NCBI GenBank assembly: GCA_964352985.1
Contig: CAYGUK010000002.1
Location: forward strand, 20,136 to 84,135
Reading direction: 5' to 3'
Length of the DNA stretch: 64,000 nucleotides
Source of the DNA: CAYGUK01 sp964352985
GTDB lineage: Bacteria; Pseudomonadota; Gammaproteobacteria; JAHCLG01
Position numbers and translations under genes: made by a program. The notes beneath the pieces are model-generated. The model did not search any database. It was given only the letters and a program-made list of their open reading frames with translations, and was not told the DNA's origin. This document shows positions 18,551 to 28,350 of the stretch, piece by piece. Every line of letters begins with the position of its first letter. The first letter of the stretch is position 1.

Positions 18551-19240
18551 TTAGTTTTGTTGATTTAATACACCATTTTCTAACCAGTATTGTTGTTGGC
18601 AGCGTAAAGATAGGCCTTGATCGTGTGTGACTAAAACTAATGTTGTTTGTTTTTCTTGATTGAGTTCAAATAACAAATCAATAATGTTTTGCCCTGTTTT
18701 TTGATCTAAATTACCTGTAGGTTCATCGGCAAATAAAATTTTAGGATCACTCGCAAATGCTCTAGCAATGGCTACTCGCTGTTGTTCACCACCCGAAAGT
18801 TGTCTTGGATAGTGATGTGTTCTATCACCGAGGCCAACTCGTTGAAGTAAATTTTGCGCTTTTATTTTAGCTTGTTTATCGTTTTTTAGTTCAAGCGGAA
18901 TGATGACATTTTCTAAAGCTGTCATGCTAGGTAATAAGTGAAAAGATTGAAATACAAATCCAATATATTCAGCTCTAATTTGTGCGCGTTTATCTTCATC
19001 GAGTTCGGTTAAATTATTTTGATTAATAAAAATATCACCTGAACTAGGTAAATCTAAGCCTGCTAAAATACTTAATAAAGTTGTTTTACCTGATCCAGAC
19101 ACACCGAGTATGGCAACTGTAGAAGCAGGTAAAATTTCAATATTAATACCACTTAATATCTTCAACGAAGTTTGACCTGATTGCACACTTTTGGTGATAT
19201 GATTAGCTTGAACAATTGCTTGAGAGGGCATGGTAGTCAT
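18551..19240 (-). CDS. ybbA: ABC transporter ATPase, YbbA/LolD family
   Basis: A 229-residue ABC ATPase with Walker [11 protein letters not shown]-loop [10 protein letters not shown], signature [14 protein letters not shown], Walker [13 protein letters not shown] and switch His in LVTHD. The family (YbbA, LolD, MacB-type) normally works with a FtsX-like permease. The gene is divergent from tesA as in E. coli, but there is no ybbP permease gene downstream: the next feature is the convergent barrel gene. The ATPase is therefore an orphan at this locus. The start at 19240 has AAGGAT 10 nt upstream, inside the tesA coding sequence. Confidence 0.9.
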   Translation of the reverse strand: MTTMPSQAIVQANHITKSVQSGQTSLKILSGINIEILPASTVAILGVSGSGKTTLLSILAGLDLPSSGDIFINQNNLTELDEDKRAQIRAEYIGFVFQSFHLLPSMTALENVIIPLELKNDKQAKIKAQNLLQRVGLGDRTHHYPRQLSGGEQQRVAIARAFASDPKILFADEPTGNLDQKTGQNIIDLLFELNQEKQTTLVLVTHDQGLSLRCQQQYWLENGVLNQQN

Positions 19241-19850
19241 GATTAAAAAAATCCTTATGACGTTTGTTTTAATCTTAACAAGTGTCAGTGTTTTTGCAAC
19301 TTCTAATATTTTAGTCGTTGGTGATAGCCTCAGTAGTGGACATGGGATAAATATTAAATATGGTTGGGTTAATTTATTAAACCAACGATTAGAAAAACAA
19401 AAATTAAATTATAAGGTTATCAATGCGAGTATTAGCGGAGATACAACAAGCAGTGGTATGACACGATTACCTAAATTACTACAACAGTATCAGCCTAAAA
19501 TTGTCATCATAGAATTAGGTGGGAATGATGGATTACGTGGATTATCACTGACTGCGATGCAAGAAAATTTACTTGATATGGTCATGTTATCAAAAAAACA
19601 TCAAGCAAAAGTTGTAATTGTCGGAGTCAGATTACCACCAAATTATGGTAAAACTTATCGGGAAAAATTCCATGAAATTTTTGGAAACATCGCTAAACAA
19701 CAGAAAATTGCTTACGTTCCCTATATATTAAAAGATGTAGCAGGGCATACGGATATGATGCAAAGTGATGGTATTCATCCAACTCAAATTGCTCAACCTC
19801 AAGTGTTAGAAAATATTTGGGAAGTATTATCGCCAATGTTAAAAAAATAA
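19239..19850 (+). CDS. tesA: Periplasmic thioesterase/lysophospholipase TesA-like
   Basis: A 203-residue SGNH hydrolase with a signal peptide (about 1-18, SVFA-TSN). The four blocks are visible: GDSLSSGHGI (nucleophile Ser), ISGDTTSSG, GGND, and the catalytic Asp and His in DGIHPT. E. coli TesA is a periplasmic thioesterase, arylesterase and lysophospholipase. A first ATG at 19230 lies one base from GAGAGGG; the ATG at 19239 has usable spacing (10 nt). This start codon overlaps that of divergent ybbA within one CATG. Confidence 0.9.
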   Translation: MIKKILMTFVLILTSVSVFATSNILVVGDSLSSGHGINIKYGWVNLLNQRLEKQKLNYKVINASISGDTTSSGMTRLPKLLQQYQPKIVIIELGGNDGLRGLSLTAMQENLLDMVMLSKKHQAKVVIVGVRLPPNYGKTYREKFHEIFGNIAKQQKIAYVPYILKDVAGHTDMMQSDGIHPTQIAQPQVLENIWEVLSPMLKK

Positions 19851-19858
19851 ATGTGTTA

Positions 19859-20275
19859 TTAATTTCCAATTAGGGTAATTAAAATTTTTCTGTTATGTGA
19901 ATGGTATCGGTGCTCCCATAAAAAAACACCTTGCCACGTACCGAGATTAAGGCGTTGTTCACTAACAGGTATTGTTAAGTCACATTTAGTTAAAACTGAT
20001 CGAATATGAGCGGACATATCGTCGTCTCCTTCAAATGTGTGCGTAAAATTGGGATCGCCATCTCTTACCAAACGTTGCATAAAATTTTCTAAATCTGTCC
20101 TAACACTGGGATCTGCATTTTCACATAAAATAATTGAAGCACTGGTGTGTTGTAAAAACAAATGACAAATTCCTGCGCTGAAATTATTTTCCGAGATAAT
20201 ATTATTTATTTGATTTGTAATATCAATAAATGAGCGACCATTTGTAGAGAGAGTTAAACAATGTTGTTTTGTCAT
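19859..20275 (-). CDS. yjbQ: YjbQ/UPF0047 family protein
   Basis: A 138-residue member of the UPF0047/YjbQ family with the hallmark FLQHTSASIILCENADP, the RDGDPNFTHTFEGDDDMSAHIRS segment and LGTWQGVFLWEHR. The conserved His, Asp and Glu cluster binds a metal. Family members show weak thiamine-phosphate synthase activity, but the physiological role is unsettled. The stop is 9 bases from the convergent tesA stop. Confidence 0.88.
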   Translation of the reverse strand: MTKQHCLTLSTNGRSFIDITNQINNIISENNFSAGICHLFLQHTSASIILCENADPSVRTDLENFMQRLVRDGDPNFTHTFEGDDDMSAHIRSVLTKCDLTIPVSEQRLNLGTWQGVFLWEHRYHSHNRKILITLIGN

Positions 20276-20318
20276 AATTTAAAAATCAAAATATTAAAAA
20301 AGTATTATAACAATTTAT

Positions 20319-21314
20319 TCAATATAATCCTTTTAATAAATCATTACAGTACCGAGCAGAGCCATCAAGATCAGGGAACAGCGTTAAATTAGTAATATTC
20401 ATTTGATGTAAGGTTTTTAGACATTGGGTTCTTTCATCATTGGGTATATTAACTTTAATTAAAATTTCATCTTCAGATCCAGCAAAATGTTCTTGCACCC
20501 ATTCTTCTAACGTCATGTCCAGAGGATACATCGTGAATAAACACGCTTGTGAAATTATTCTGGCATTATCAAGTAAAGTAGGTTGCATGATTTCAGCCAT
20601 AAAATAATCACGATTAATTGTTGCAGTTTCACATGCGCTAATTAATTTTGTTGAATATGCGACATTACTTCCATGTTTTAAAATGCGATCGATATATTTA
20701 TCTAAATAGTGTGGATCTTTAAAGGATACAATATTTCCTGCTAATTGTTTTAGCTTTTCAAATACTTTAGGGTATGCTTTTTTAACAAACTCTAAGCGGA
20801 ATTTTTTTCGTTTTTCATCAATGAGTGAGCGGTTTAAAATATAAATTGCTCGGGGCTCGTCATTATAAGATTTCACTTGCTTTAGTTCTCTTGCAGTTGA
20901 ATTGGTGTCTAAAACAATTCTTCTATCTTTATAAAAAGCAAAAAACGCAGCAATATAAGCCGCTTGAGTCCACGCAAGTAACGGTGTTTTTAAACCATGA
21001 TTGTGACCTAAAACCCAAAGTTCTTTATCGGTGAAATCACGATTTTGTCTTGCAGTTAATCGGCCTCGAATAGCGAGTTTAAAATTTTCAAGATACTTAC
21101 CTTTATCCGGATTAGGTACGTGAGAAATTGCGCGAGCGAGTGGCGATTCAAGTGTAAAACTACTTCTCGAGTGTCCTCTAAAAATATAATGAGGATAAGC
21201 ATAGCCGTTACGTAATAGAAAATCATGCAGACAACGCCATGAACTTAATTCTACTACATTGCAGCCATTGATAAAGCTATTGTGCTCCCAAACCCAATTT
21301 TTGTTTCTTTTCAT
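20319..21314 (-). CDS. FRG-domain protein
   Basis: A 331-residue protein with an FRG domain over about residues 24-135. The FRG triplet is at 45-47 (YIFRGHSRS), followed by an LARA element and GLKTPLLAWTQAAYIAAFFAF, a variant of the usual GLPTRLLDWT-AAYFA signature. The C-terminal 200 residues are unassigned. FRG domains occur in stand-alone bacterial proteins and in defence or toxin contexts; the biochemical activity is unknown. No antitoxin-like gene is adjacent. The ribosome site is weak. Confidence 0.75.
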   Translation of the reverse strand: MKRNKNWVWEHNSFINGCNVVELSSWRCLHDFLLRNGYAYPHYIFRGHSRSSFTLESPLARAISHVPNPDKGKYLENFKLAIRGRLTARQNRDFTDKELWVLGHNHGLKTPLLAWTQAAYIAAFFAFYKDRRIVLDTNSTARELKQVKSYNDEPRAIYILNRSLIDEKRKKFRLEFVKKAYPKVFEKLKQLAGNIVSFKDPHYLDKYIDRILKHGSNVAYSTKLISACETATINRDYFMAEIMQPTLLDNARIISQACLFTMYPLDMTLEEWVQEHFAGSEDEILIKVNIPNDERTQCLKTLHQMNITNLTLFPDLDGSARYCNDLLKGLY

Positions 21315-21423
21315 CGTGTTAATACTCGATAATGAGTTAGACTCCCCTACAAAAAGTGTAGCATAGCCTAGCGAAAAAACCTGATGATGCCTTCAGTAAA
21401 AATGGGTTTGATGTTTTGTATGT

Positions 21424-22824
21424 TTAGTATTTCGCATTACCAGGTGTTCGAGGAAATGCAATAACATCACGAATGTTACTGAGCCCTGTAATGTAATTCA
21501 CTATTCGATCAAAGCCAATGCCGAAACCTGCATGTGGTGTGGTACCATAACGTCTCAAATCCAAGTACCATTCGTATTGTGTTTTATCAAGTCCAAACTC
21601 TATCATGCGATTTTCTAATTGTGGTAATCGTTCTTCACGTTGTGAACCACCAATAATTTCACCGATACCAGGTGCTAATACATCCATCGCAGCCACTGTT
21701 TCATTATCATCATTTAAACGCATATAAAAAGCTTTAATATCTTTTGGATAATTCATCACGATGACCGGACGTCCAACATGTTCTTCACTGAGATATCTTT
21801 CGTGTTCAGAAGCAAGATCAACACCAAACTCTACAGGAAATTCGAATTGCTTTTTAGCTTGTTGTAAAATTTTAACCGCTTCGCGATATTCCATTCGTTC
21901 AAAGTCTGAATCAATAATTAGTTGTAATCGGTTAATACAATCTTTCTCAACGCGTTTTTCAAAAAAGGCCATATCTTCAGCGCAATGGTGTAAAACGTGT
22001 TGAAAAACATTTTTTAAAATTTGTTCTGCGAGATTGGCGGCATCATTTAAATCAGCAAAAGCAATTTCAGGTTCGACCATCCAAAATTCTGCGAGGTGGC
22101 GTGATGTATTTGAGTTTTCTGCTCTAAAAGTTGGGCCAAAAGTGTAAACTTTTGAAATAGCCTGACTATAACATTCAACATTGAGTTGGCCGGAATTAGC
22201 TAAATAAGTTTGGCGACCAAAAAAGTCTTGGCTGTAATCGATATTGTTTTTTTCATCACGGGGTAAATTTAAAAGATCGAGGGTTGAAACTCGAAATAAT
22301 TCGCCAGAACCTTCACAATCACTTTCAGTTATTAAAGGCGTTGCTATCCAATGAAAGCCCTGACTATTTAAAAATTGATGAATTGCCATCATCGTTTGGT
22401 GTCTGACTCTAGCCACAGCACCTATGGTATTTGTTCTTGGTCTAAGATGAGCAACTTCGCGTAAATATTCGAGAGAATGATGTTTGGGTGAAATCGGATA
22501 AGTATCTGGATCTTCGACCATCCCAACCACATTGATTTCGGTAGCTTGAATTTCAAATGACTGTCCTTGTCCTGGTGAAGCAACTAATTTACCGGTTATA
22601 GTAACTGAGCAACCCGCAGTGAGATGAAGAATTTCTGATTCATAATTTTTGATATCTTGATTAATGATGACTTGAATTGGATGAAATATTGAGCCGTCAT
22701 AAACATTGAGAAAACTAATTCCAGCTTTTGAGTCGCGTCGAGTTCGTACCCAACCATTTATAGTCACGATGGTATTGGGTGAAATATCGCCTGATAATGC
22801 TGATGCAATGCTGATACTTTTCAT
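21424..22824 (-). CDS. asnS: Asparaginyl-tRNA synthetase
   Basis: A 466-residue class IIb synthetase that charges tRNA-Asn. It has an N-terminal OB-fold anticodon-binding domain (about 1-100), motif 2 around [20 protein letters not shown] and motif 3 around [15 protein letters not shown]. The [13 protein letters not shown] segment is typical of AsnS rather than AspS. Length matches E. coli. GAGG lies close before the ATG. Confidence 0.95.
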   Translation of the reverse strand: MKSISIASALSGDISPNTIVTINGWVRTRRDSKAGISFLNVYDGSIFHPIQVIINQDIKNYESEILHLTAGCSVTITGKLVASPGQGQSFEIQATEINVVGMVEDPDTYPISPKHHSLEYLREVAHLRPRTNTIGAVARVRHQTMMAIHQFLNSQGFHWIATPLITESDCEGSGELFRVSTLDLLNLPRDEKNNIDYSQDFFGRQTYLANSGQLNVECYSQAISKVYTFGPTFRAENSNTSRHLAEFWMVEPEIAFADLNDAANLAEQILKNVFQHVLHHCAEDMAFFEKRVEKDCINRLQLIIDSDFERMEYREAVKILQQAKKQFEFPVEFGVDLASEHERYLSEEHVGRPVIVMNYPKDIKAFYMRLNDDNETVAAMDVLAPGIGEIIGGSQREERLPQLENRMIEFGLDKTQYEWYLDLRRYGTTPHAGFGIGFDRIVNYITGLSNIRDVIAFPRTPGNAKY

Positions 22825-22918
22825 TGTTTTTCCTCAATGTGGTTAAACGGCGTTTATCCTATACGATTTTTTATATGTGCACAAGATATAGAGCAATGTC
22901 GTTATTCTTATATATTTC

Positions 22919-24145
22919 TTACTGTGAAGAATTCGCAATTTCAGTAAATATATTTTGACTTTTTGTCACAGGAACTCGTTGATAAGGTATATCACCAAAA
23001 TAAAGCGCACTGAAAAAAACATAAAAATATCCTGTAGTGGAAGCATAAAGTAATGCATCACAAGCACAACCAACGGCAAAAATAATTAGCATGGTTTTGG
23101 CAAGATGTTGTTTCTCACTACTAAGCTGATTGGCGTAATACCATTGAATGAAAAAAATACTTAGAAATAACATAAGTCCAATAATACCTTGTTCAACCAT
23201 GATCATGACATATTGATTATGAGGTGTGCGTAAGTGACTTTCATTAGGTAATGGAACCGTACCAAAATGATTAAAGTAGAGTGGTTTAAAACTACCTGTT
23301 CCATTACCCAAGATGGGGTGTTGTTTGATGAGATGAAAAGAATTTTTTAAATAGGATTCTCTTAGTGAAATAGAAGTATTTGATTGTTGTTTATATAATA
23401 TTTGTTTAATCGAGGCATTAAATTGATAAGAATAGAAATAGGCAAAAACTAAAAACAAGCTGGTTACTACACTACAGATAATTAAACCCTTTAAATTAAA
23501 CCGGCTGAATGCGAAGTAAAATAACAAAATGCAAAATATAAGATAGCCAGTTCTTGATGTGCTAAACACAAATAAGGCAAAAGTGATTGCAGCAAGTAAT
23601 ACTAATGACAGCAGAAATTTCGGTTTATGATTTGTATTTAATTTAGATGCAATAATAGCAAATAATACACAAAACAAAAAGCTAGTTTGGATATAGTTAC
23701 GAAACAAATCCGCAGGTTCATTATGTTTAAATATAGGCAACAAATTAAAATATTTTAGATAGGACATAAACAATGTTATTGTGACAGCCAAAGCAAAAGC
23801 AAAAATAACACGGCTTTTTAATGTTTCTTCAAAAAATAAAGGCATTAAAAATATTAAGAAAATTATTTTTCCATATTTGTGTAAAATAGTGAGCTTGTTT
23901 GAATTGGGTAAATGAGGAATAAAACAACTTATTAAAACATAAATTAAAAAAATCAGACTAGCCCATAAGATGGGGTTGTGTGATATCCGTTTCCATTTTT
24001 CTAGCCAGTGACCATTTAGTAAGGAACAAAAAACGGCTAAAATTAGTGAAATGTTAAATGCTGTCACATTAAATGGTAATAAAAACGCGGCGATAATCAA
24101 AAAAAGGTAGCAAAAATTTAAAGATAATATTTCTAGTTTATTCAT
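22919..24145 (-). CDS. O-antigen ligase/polymerase-like membrane protein
   Basis: A 408-residue protein with about ten to eleven membrane helices and the large periplasmic loop of the Wzy_C/WaaL superfamily. The loop contains HPILGNGTGSFKPLYF and HLRTPHNQYVMIMVEQGIIG, including the conserved His before the last helices. The predicted role is joining O-polysaccharide to lipid A-core in the periplasm, or polymerising it. The start at 24145 overlaps the stop of the glycosyltransferase gene by one base (TAATG), giving a coupled lipopolysaccharide operon. Confidence 0.82.
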   Translation of the reverse strand: MNKLEILSLNFCYLFLIIAAFLLPFNVTAFNISLILAVFCSLLNGHWLEKWKRISHNPILWASLIFLIYVLISCFIPHLPNSNKLTILHKYGKIIFLIFLMPLFFEETLKSRVIFAFALAVTITLFMSYLKYFNLLPIFKHNEPADLFRNYIQTSFLFCVLFAIIASKLNTNHKPKFLLSLVLLAAITFALFVFSTSRTGYLIFCILLFYFAFSRFNLKGLIICSVVTSLFLVFAYFYSYQFNASIKQILYKQQSNTSISLRESYLKNSFHLIKQHPILGNGTGSFKPLYFNHFGTVPLPNESHLRTPHNQYVMIMVEQGIIGLMLFLSIFFIQWYYANQLSSEKQHLAKTMLIIFAVGCACDALLYASTTGYFYVFFSALYFGDIPYQRVPVTKSQNIFTEIANSSQ

Positions 24146-25182
24146 TATACGCCGTGTTCGATTTTGCATTTACGATACCATTCCTCAATGATGTGATATA
24201 CTTGTTGTGGTCTAATTTCCGCGACACAAAGGCACTTTTGCCCAGTTCGACAAAGATCACAACTTTCTTTAAGTGATAATACTTCAGCCTGACTACCAAT
24301 AGGCCCCCAACGAGTTGCATCAAATGGTTTAATGGGAGCATATAATCCCAATGTTTGTAAACCAAGTGCTGCCGCGATATGAACAGGGCCTGTCGAGGCG
24401 CAAATCATGCCATCACAGTGAGCGATAAAATGAATTAATTCTTCTAATCCCATGTTTTGTGTTAAATCAACAACGTGAGGGTAGGGTTCAATTATCACGT
24501 CTCGAATGGCATCGCCTTCAGCTTTTATACCGGTAATAAAAATACTATATTTTTCAGGATCGAGCATCGAGATTAATGCAGCAAAATGTTTAGGGGGCCA
24601 CTCTATATGTTGTCCCCTTGTCTTTGGGTGTAAAATTAAATTAAATTTATTTGGGGAGAGTAATTTAAAACTAGGAAAACTTTTATCAAATGGTTTAAAT
24701 TTTAATAAATCGATAATATCTTGTTTAGTATATTGATGATTATCACCCAAGACGCTACAAAATTTCATATCTAATTCAGATTCATGAAGTGATGTGTGTT
24801 TTCTTGCAAGTGTAATAAATTTATTACAATAAAACCAATGAAAGTGACGACGATTAGTGCCGATTCGAACTTTGATTTTCGCTTTTTTAGCACATTTGGC
24901 AATAATTTTTTGCGGATAAACATGAATAATAATATCTGCATTTAACTTTTTTAATTCGTTAACTGCATTTGTTTCACCTTTAGCTATCATTAATTCCCAA
25001 TCTGCAAATTCATCAACATCTTGATATTGTTCTATTAGTGCGCGGGTGTATTGTCTCGCGAGAAAGATGACTTTTGCTCTAGGCGCAATTTTTTTAATGG
25101 CAGAAGCAATAGGTAAGGCAAATAATACATCCCCAATTTGGTTTGTTTTGCTAATTATTATTCGTTTGTTTTCTAAGTTCAT
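24145..25182 (-). CDS. Glycosyltransferase family 9 (heptosyltransferase-like)
   Basis: A GT-B glycosyltransferase of about 345 residues related to WaaC/WaaF. The N-terminal KTNQIGDVLFALPIASAI matches the family start, and the C-terminal half has the nucleotide-sugar binding region ASTGPVHIAAALG. A Cys-rich stretch (SCDLCRTGQKCLC, about 312-325) near the C-terminus is unusual. It probably transfers heptose or a related sugar to the lipopolysaccharide core. The ATG at 25182 overlaps the upstream stop as ATGA; an ATG at 25188 is also possible. Confidence 0.85.
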   Translation of the reverse strand: MNLENKRIIISKTNQIGDVLFALPIASAIKKIAPRAKVIFLARQYTRALIEQYQDVDEFADWELMIAKGETNAVNELKKLNADIIIHVYPQKIIAKCAKKAKIKVRIGTNRRHFHWFYCNKFITLARKHTSLHESELDMKFCSVLGDNHQYTKQDIIDLLKFKPFDKSFPSFKLLSPNKFNLILHPKTRGQHIEWPPKHFAALISMLDPEKYSIFITGIKAEGDAIRDVIIEPYPHVVDLTQNMGLEELIHFIAHCDGMICASTGPVHIAAALGLQTLGLYAPIKPFDATRWGPIGSQAEVLSLKESCDLCRTGQKCLCVAEIRPQQVYHIIEEWYRKCKIEHGV

Positions 25183-27062
25183 TGCCATTCACCACGTAGT
25201 TGTTTTACTTTTTCTTGTAAAAGCTCTGCATTTGATTGTTCTGCAGGAATTGCTTGTCCAACTCTTAATGCAACCTTTGCGCGAAATTTGCGTGGAATTT
25301 TTTGTAAGGCAGGTCTGTCTTTATGACTAAAATAAGTTCCCCATAATCCACAAAGTGCCATGGGGATGACTGTTACAGGTGTTTCAGTAATAATACGATC
25401 TATGCCTTTTCTAAATTCGTCTATTTCACCATCGGTTGTTAATTTGCCTTCTGGGAAAATACAAATTAAATCATTTTGTGTTAATCCTTGATGGATTAAT
25501 TCAAACGCTTTTTCTTTTATTTGTGGATTATGTTTTGCACCGGCAATAGGAATAGCGCCAGAATTTTTAAAAATAAATTTCATCACGGGCACTTTAAACA
25601 TATGGTAATCCATAACAAAACGTACCGGGCGGCGGCTACATGCACCAATTACTAACGCATCTACATAACTAATATGGTTGCACACAAGGATAGCAGGGCC
25701 TTGTTCTGGAATATTATCTAAGCCTTCTTGTTTGACGCTATAAAGCGTATTAACAATAATCCAAACAATTAGTCGCATAATAAATTCTGGAAGGAGTGTA
25801 AAAATAAAAATACAAACTATTAGATTTAGTATTCCCAAGACTAAGAAGATTTGTGGAATAGTGGCATGAACTTTAAGTAAGATTACAGTATATATTCCTG
25901 CAATTACCATAAATATGGCATTAAAAATATTATTCGCTGCAATGATTCTTGATAAATGTTTGGGTTTTGAGCGGTGTTGAATAAGTGTATATAGTGGGAC
26001 AGTAAATAAACCACCACTTATCCCAATGAGTATTAAAATAACAATGATCCGCCAATAATCACCATCAGTTAAAAATTGAATTGCATTTAAAACATGATGG
26101 GGTTGAGTGATAATTAAAGATTTGTGCCATAAGTTAATTGTAAAAATGGTTAAACCTACAGCGCCAAGAGGAACTAAACCAATTTCGATGGTGCCGCCTG
26201 ATAATTTTTCACAAAGTAATGAGCCAATGCCAATTCCTACCGAAAATGCCACCAATATAATTGTCGCAACGTGTTCATCACCATGTAATATGTGATGAGT
26301 ATATTCTGGCACTTGATATAATATTATCGTACCGAAAAACCAAAACCATGAAATGCCCATCATAGAATTAAATACAGTTCTATTATGTCGAGAATATTGA
26401 ATATTACGCCAAGTTTCTCTAAAAATATTGTAACTAATTTTCAACGATGGATCAGTGGATGTCGCTTTTGGAATAAAACATGACATGGTAAAACCAAGTA
26501 ATGCGACTAAGAGTGTGATGATCACAGTTATAATGACCCCGGTATGGGGAATTGCAATTAATATTCCACCAAGTACGGTACCGAGTAGAATAGCAACAAA
26601 TGTTCCCATTTCTACTAAGCCATTGCCACCTAATAATTCTTCAGTTTTCAAATGTTGTGGTAAAATACTATATTTTACTGGACCGAAAAAAGTAGATTGC
26701 ATGCCCAGCAGAAACAGAACAAATAATAAAACTGAAATATTATCAAAATAAAAACCAATTGCTGAAAAAAGCATGATGACAATTTCTAATAATTTAACAT
26801 AGCGAATTAATTTGGCTTTTTCATATTTATCTGCAAGTTGACCCGCTGTGGCTGAAAATAAAAAATAAGGCAAAATAAATAAAACCCCAGCAATATTGAT
26901 TAACATGCTCGGGGTAAATCCCATTAGTGAAATACTTTTAAACGAGATCAATATCATGAGTGAATTTTTAAAAATATTATCATTAAATGCACCCAAAAAT
27001 TGCGTCCAAAAAAATGGCGCGAAACGTTTCCTTGCTAATAATTTAAATTGATTTGCTGACAT
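25179..27062 (-). CDS. MFS lysophospholipid transporter-acyltransferase fusion (LplT-PlsC like)
   Basis: A 627-residue two-part protein. Residues 1 to about 410 are an LplT-like MFS permease (start FFWTQFLGAFNDNIFKN). Residues 430-620 are a PlsC-type acyltransferase with HxxxxD in CNHISYVDAL and the FPEG motif in IFPEGKLTTDGEI. The arrangement suggests import of lysophospholipid and its reacylation on the inner face of the membrane. The acyl-ACP synthetase domain found after this module in larger Aas-type fusions is missing. The start at 27062 was chosen over 27122 by family alignment. First gene of the envelope operon, overlapping the GT9 gene. Confidence 0.87.
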   Translation of the reverse strand: MSANQFKLLARKRFAPFFWTQFLGAFNDNIFKNSLMILISFKSISLMGFTPSMLINIAGVLFILPYFLFSATAGQLADKYEKAKLIRYVKLLEIVIMLFSAIGFYFDNISVLLFVLFLLGMQSTFFGPVKYSILPQHLKTEELLGGNGLVEMGTFVAILLGTVLGGILIAIPHTGVIITVIITLLVALLGFTMSCFIPKATSTDPSLKISYNIFRETWRNIQYSRHNRTVFNSMMGISWFWFFGTIILYQVPEYTHHILHGDEHVATIILVAFSVGIGIGSLLCEKLSGGTIEIGLVPLGAVGLTIFTINLWHKSLIITQPHHVLNAIQFLTDGDYWRIIVILILIGISGGLFTVPLYTLIQHRSKPKHLSRIIAANNIFNAIFMVIAGIYTVILLKVHATIPQIFLVLGILNLIVCIFIFTLLPEFIMRLIVWIIVNTLYSVKQEGLDNIPEQGPAILVCNHISYVDALVIGACSRRPVRFVMDYHMFKVPVMKFIFKNSGAIPIAGAKHNPQIKEKAFELIHQGLTQNDLICIFPEGKLTTDGEIDEFRKGIDRIITETPVTVIPMALCGLWGTYFSHKDRPALQKIPRKFRAKVALRVGQAIPAEQSNAELLQEKVKQLRGEWQ

Positions 27063-27144
27063 AATTATTTTAAAAGTCGATCTATAGTATATAGGATGCG
27101 ATTTTATATTATTGAATATCATTTGCCTAATTTAAGATAGTGTT

Positions 27145-27798
27145 ATGACAGAAACAGTAGTTACATTGCATGGTTTGGGCCGCACGTCAAAAATGATGTG
27201 TCAAATTGTGCCTATACTTAAACAACAAAAATATGAAGTTGAAAATATTGATTATCCTTCGAAACGATATCCGATCGAGCAGTTGGTTGAGTCTTATTTA
27301 AAACCCATTCTTGATAAACATCGAGATGCTGAAAAAATACATTTTGTCACTCATTCCATGGGGGGTATTTTAGTTCGTTATTATTTAAATCATTTTCAGC
27401 TTGAGAATTTAGGGTATATCGTTATGCTTGGCCCACCTAATCAGGGAAGTGAATTAGCCCAATTTCTACAAACAAATTGGCTAACTAAGCATTTTTTTAA
27501 ATGGTATTTCGGTCCTGCTGGTCAGCAACTTGGGATTGATGAAAATAGTATTCCTTTACAACTTGATAAAGTCGATGCCAGCATTGGTATAATCACTGGG
27601 GATCGAAATTACAATCCCTTGTTTAGATTGATCATGCCAAGTCCTAGTGATGGCAAAGTCAGTGTTGAACGTGCAAAATTGGATGAAATGCAAGACTTTA
27701 GAGTCGTTTCATGTGGTCATACTTTTATTACGCATGATAAACATGTGATTTCACAAATACTTCATTTCTTACGGTTGGGTACATTTGATAAAAAATGA
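27145..27798 (+). CDS. Alpha/beta hydrolase, lipase-like
   Basis: A 217-residue cytoplasmic hydrolase with an N-terminal HGLGRTS oxyanion loop, the nucleophile elbow THSMGG and a C-terminal catalytic His in CGHTFITHD. It resembles small lipase/PGAP1-like esterases; the LGPPNQGSELAQ segment after the nucleophile is typical of triacylglycerol-lipase relatives. It is divergent from the phospholipid-recycling operon, so a lipid substrate is plausible but unproven. Confidence 0.8.
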   Translation: MTETVVTLHGLGRTSKMMCQIVPILKQQKYEVENIDYPSKRYPIEQLVESYLKPILDKHRDAEKIHFVTHSMGGILVRYYLNHFQLENLGYIVMLGPPNQGSELAQFLQTNWLTKHFFKWYFGPAGQQLGIDENSIPLQLDKVDASIGIITGDRNYNPLFRLIMPSPSDGKVSVERAKLDEMQDFRVVSCGHTFITHDKHVISQILHFLRLGTFDKK

Positions 27799-27871
27799 AT
27801 TCCTGTTCTGTATTTTAAAATACATCGTCTATACTTAAATTCGTGATACTTTAATCAGAGGAAATGAGGAC

Positions 27872-28162
27872 ATGAAAACTTGGATCTATTCAGTTGTAGG
27901 CGCAGGACTGTTAGCAGTCAGTTTGCAAGCAAGTGCCCATACACCACATAAATTGGTCGCTCCTAATGGTTGTCATATGGGCCATATTGGCAAGATGCAT
28001 TGTCACAAGATGCCACCACCTGCGGGTACGCCAGATCATCATATTACAAAAAAGAATTTTGCACCTGGTGCAGTTAAAGATCATGTTAAACATATTAACG
28101 ATTTAAAATTGCAAGCGTTGAAAAAAGGGGAACCCGTACCTCATCCCAAAAATGCATTCTGA
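27872..28162 (+). CDS. Small His-rich periplasmic protein
   Basis: A 96-residue protein with a signal peptide (about 1-22, LQASA-HTP). The mature part is rich in His, Met, Lys and Pro, with two Cys in an NGCHMGHIGKMHCHKM segment that could ligate copper, zinc or nickel. No family recognised; a metal-buffering role is an inference from composition. A good GAGG ribosome site precedes it and a hairpin terminator follows at 28177. The cyd operon lies downstream on the same strand but beyond that terminator. Confidence 0.7.
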   Translation: MKTWIYSVVGAGLLAVSLQASAHTPHKLVAPNGCHMGHIGKMHCHKMPPPAGTPDHHITKKNFAPGAVKDHVKHINDLKLQALKKGEPVPHPKNAF

Positions 28163-28176
28163 AAAAAGAACTAAAT

Positions 28177-28204
28177 TATCCACGCGTATTTTCACGCGTG
28201 GATA
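28177..28204 (+). terminator. Hairpin terminator after the His-rich gene
   Basis: A perfect 11-bp stem TATCCACGCGT / ACGCGTGGATA with a 6-nt loop starts 15 bases after the stop; the following tract is T/A-rich rather than pure T. Confidence 0.65.
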
Positions 28205-28336
28205 TTAAATTTATTAGGCGAAAAATTCGTTGACATTTGAGTGTTACATAAGTGATATATTTCTGACTCTAAATTTTTAGAGCGTCCAATCTTTTTTGTT
28301 ATAATACCTAACTATGATATGATAAATCCCGATTAT

Positions 28337-28350
28337 TTGATCTAAATCAA
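28337..28350. promoter_or_regulatory. FNR/ANR-type site upstream of cydA
   Basis: TTGATCTAAATCAA is a perfect match to the FNR consensus TTGAT-N4-ATCAA. It is centred about 70 bp before the cydA start. Cytochrome bd operons are commonly controlled by FNR-type oxygen sensors. Whether it activates or represses depends on the unmapped transcription start; a TTGACA hexamer lies further upstream at 28230-28235. Confidence 0.7.

Noticed and set aside
20319..21314. FRG protein as part of a defence island or toxin-antitoxin pair
   Set aside because: Neighbours are yjbQ and asnS; no antitoxin, nuclease or mobile gene is adjacent.
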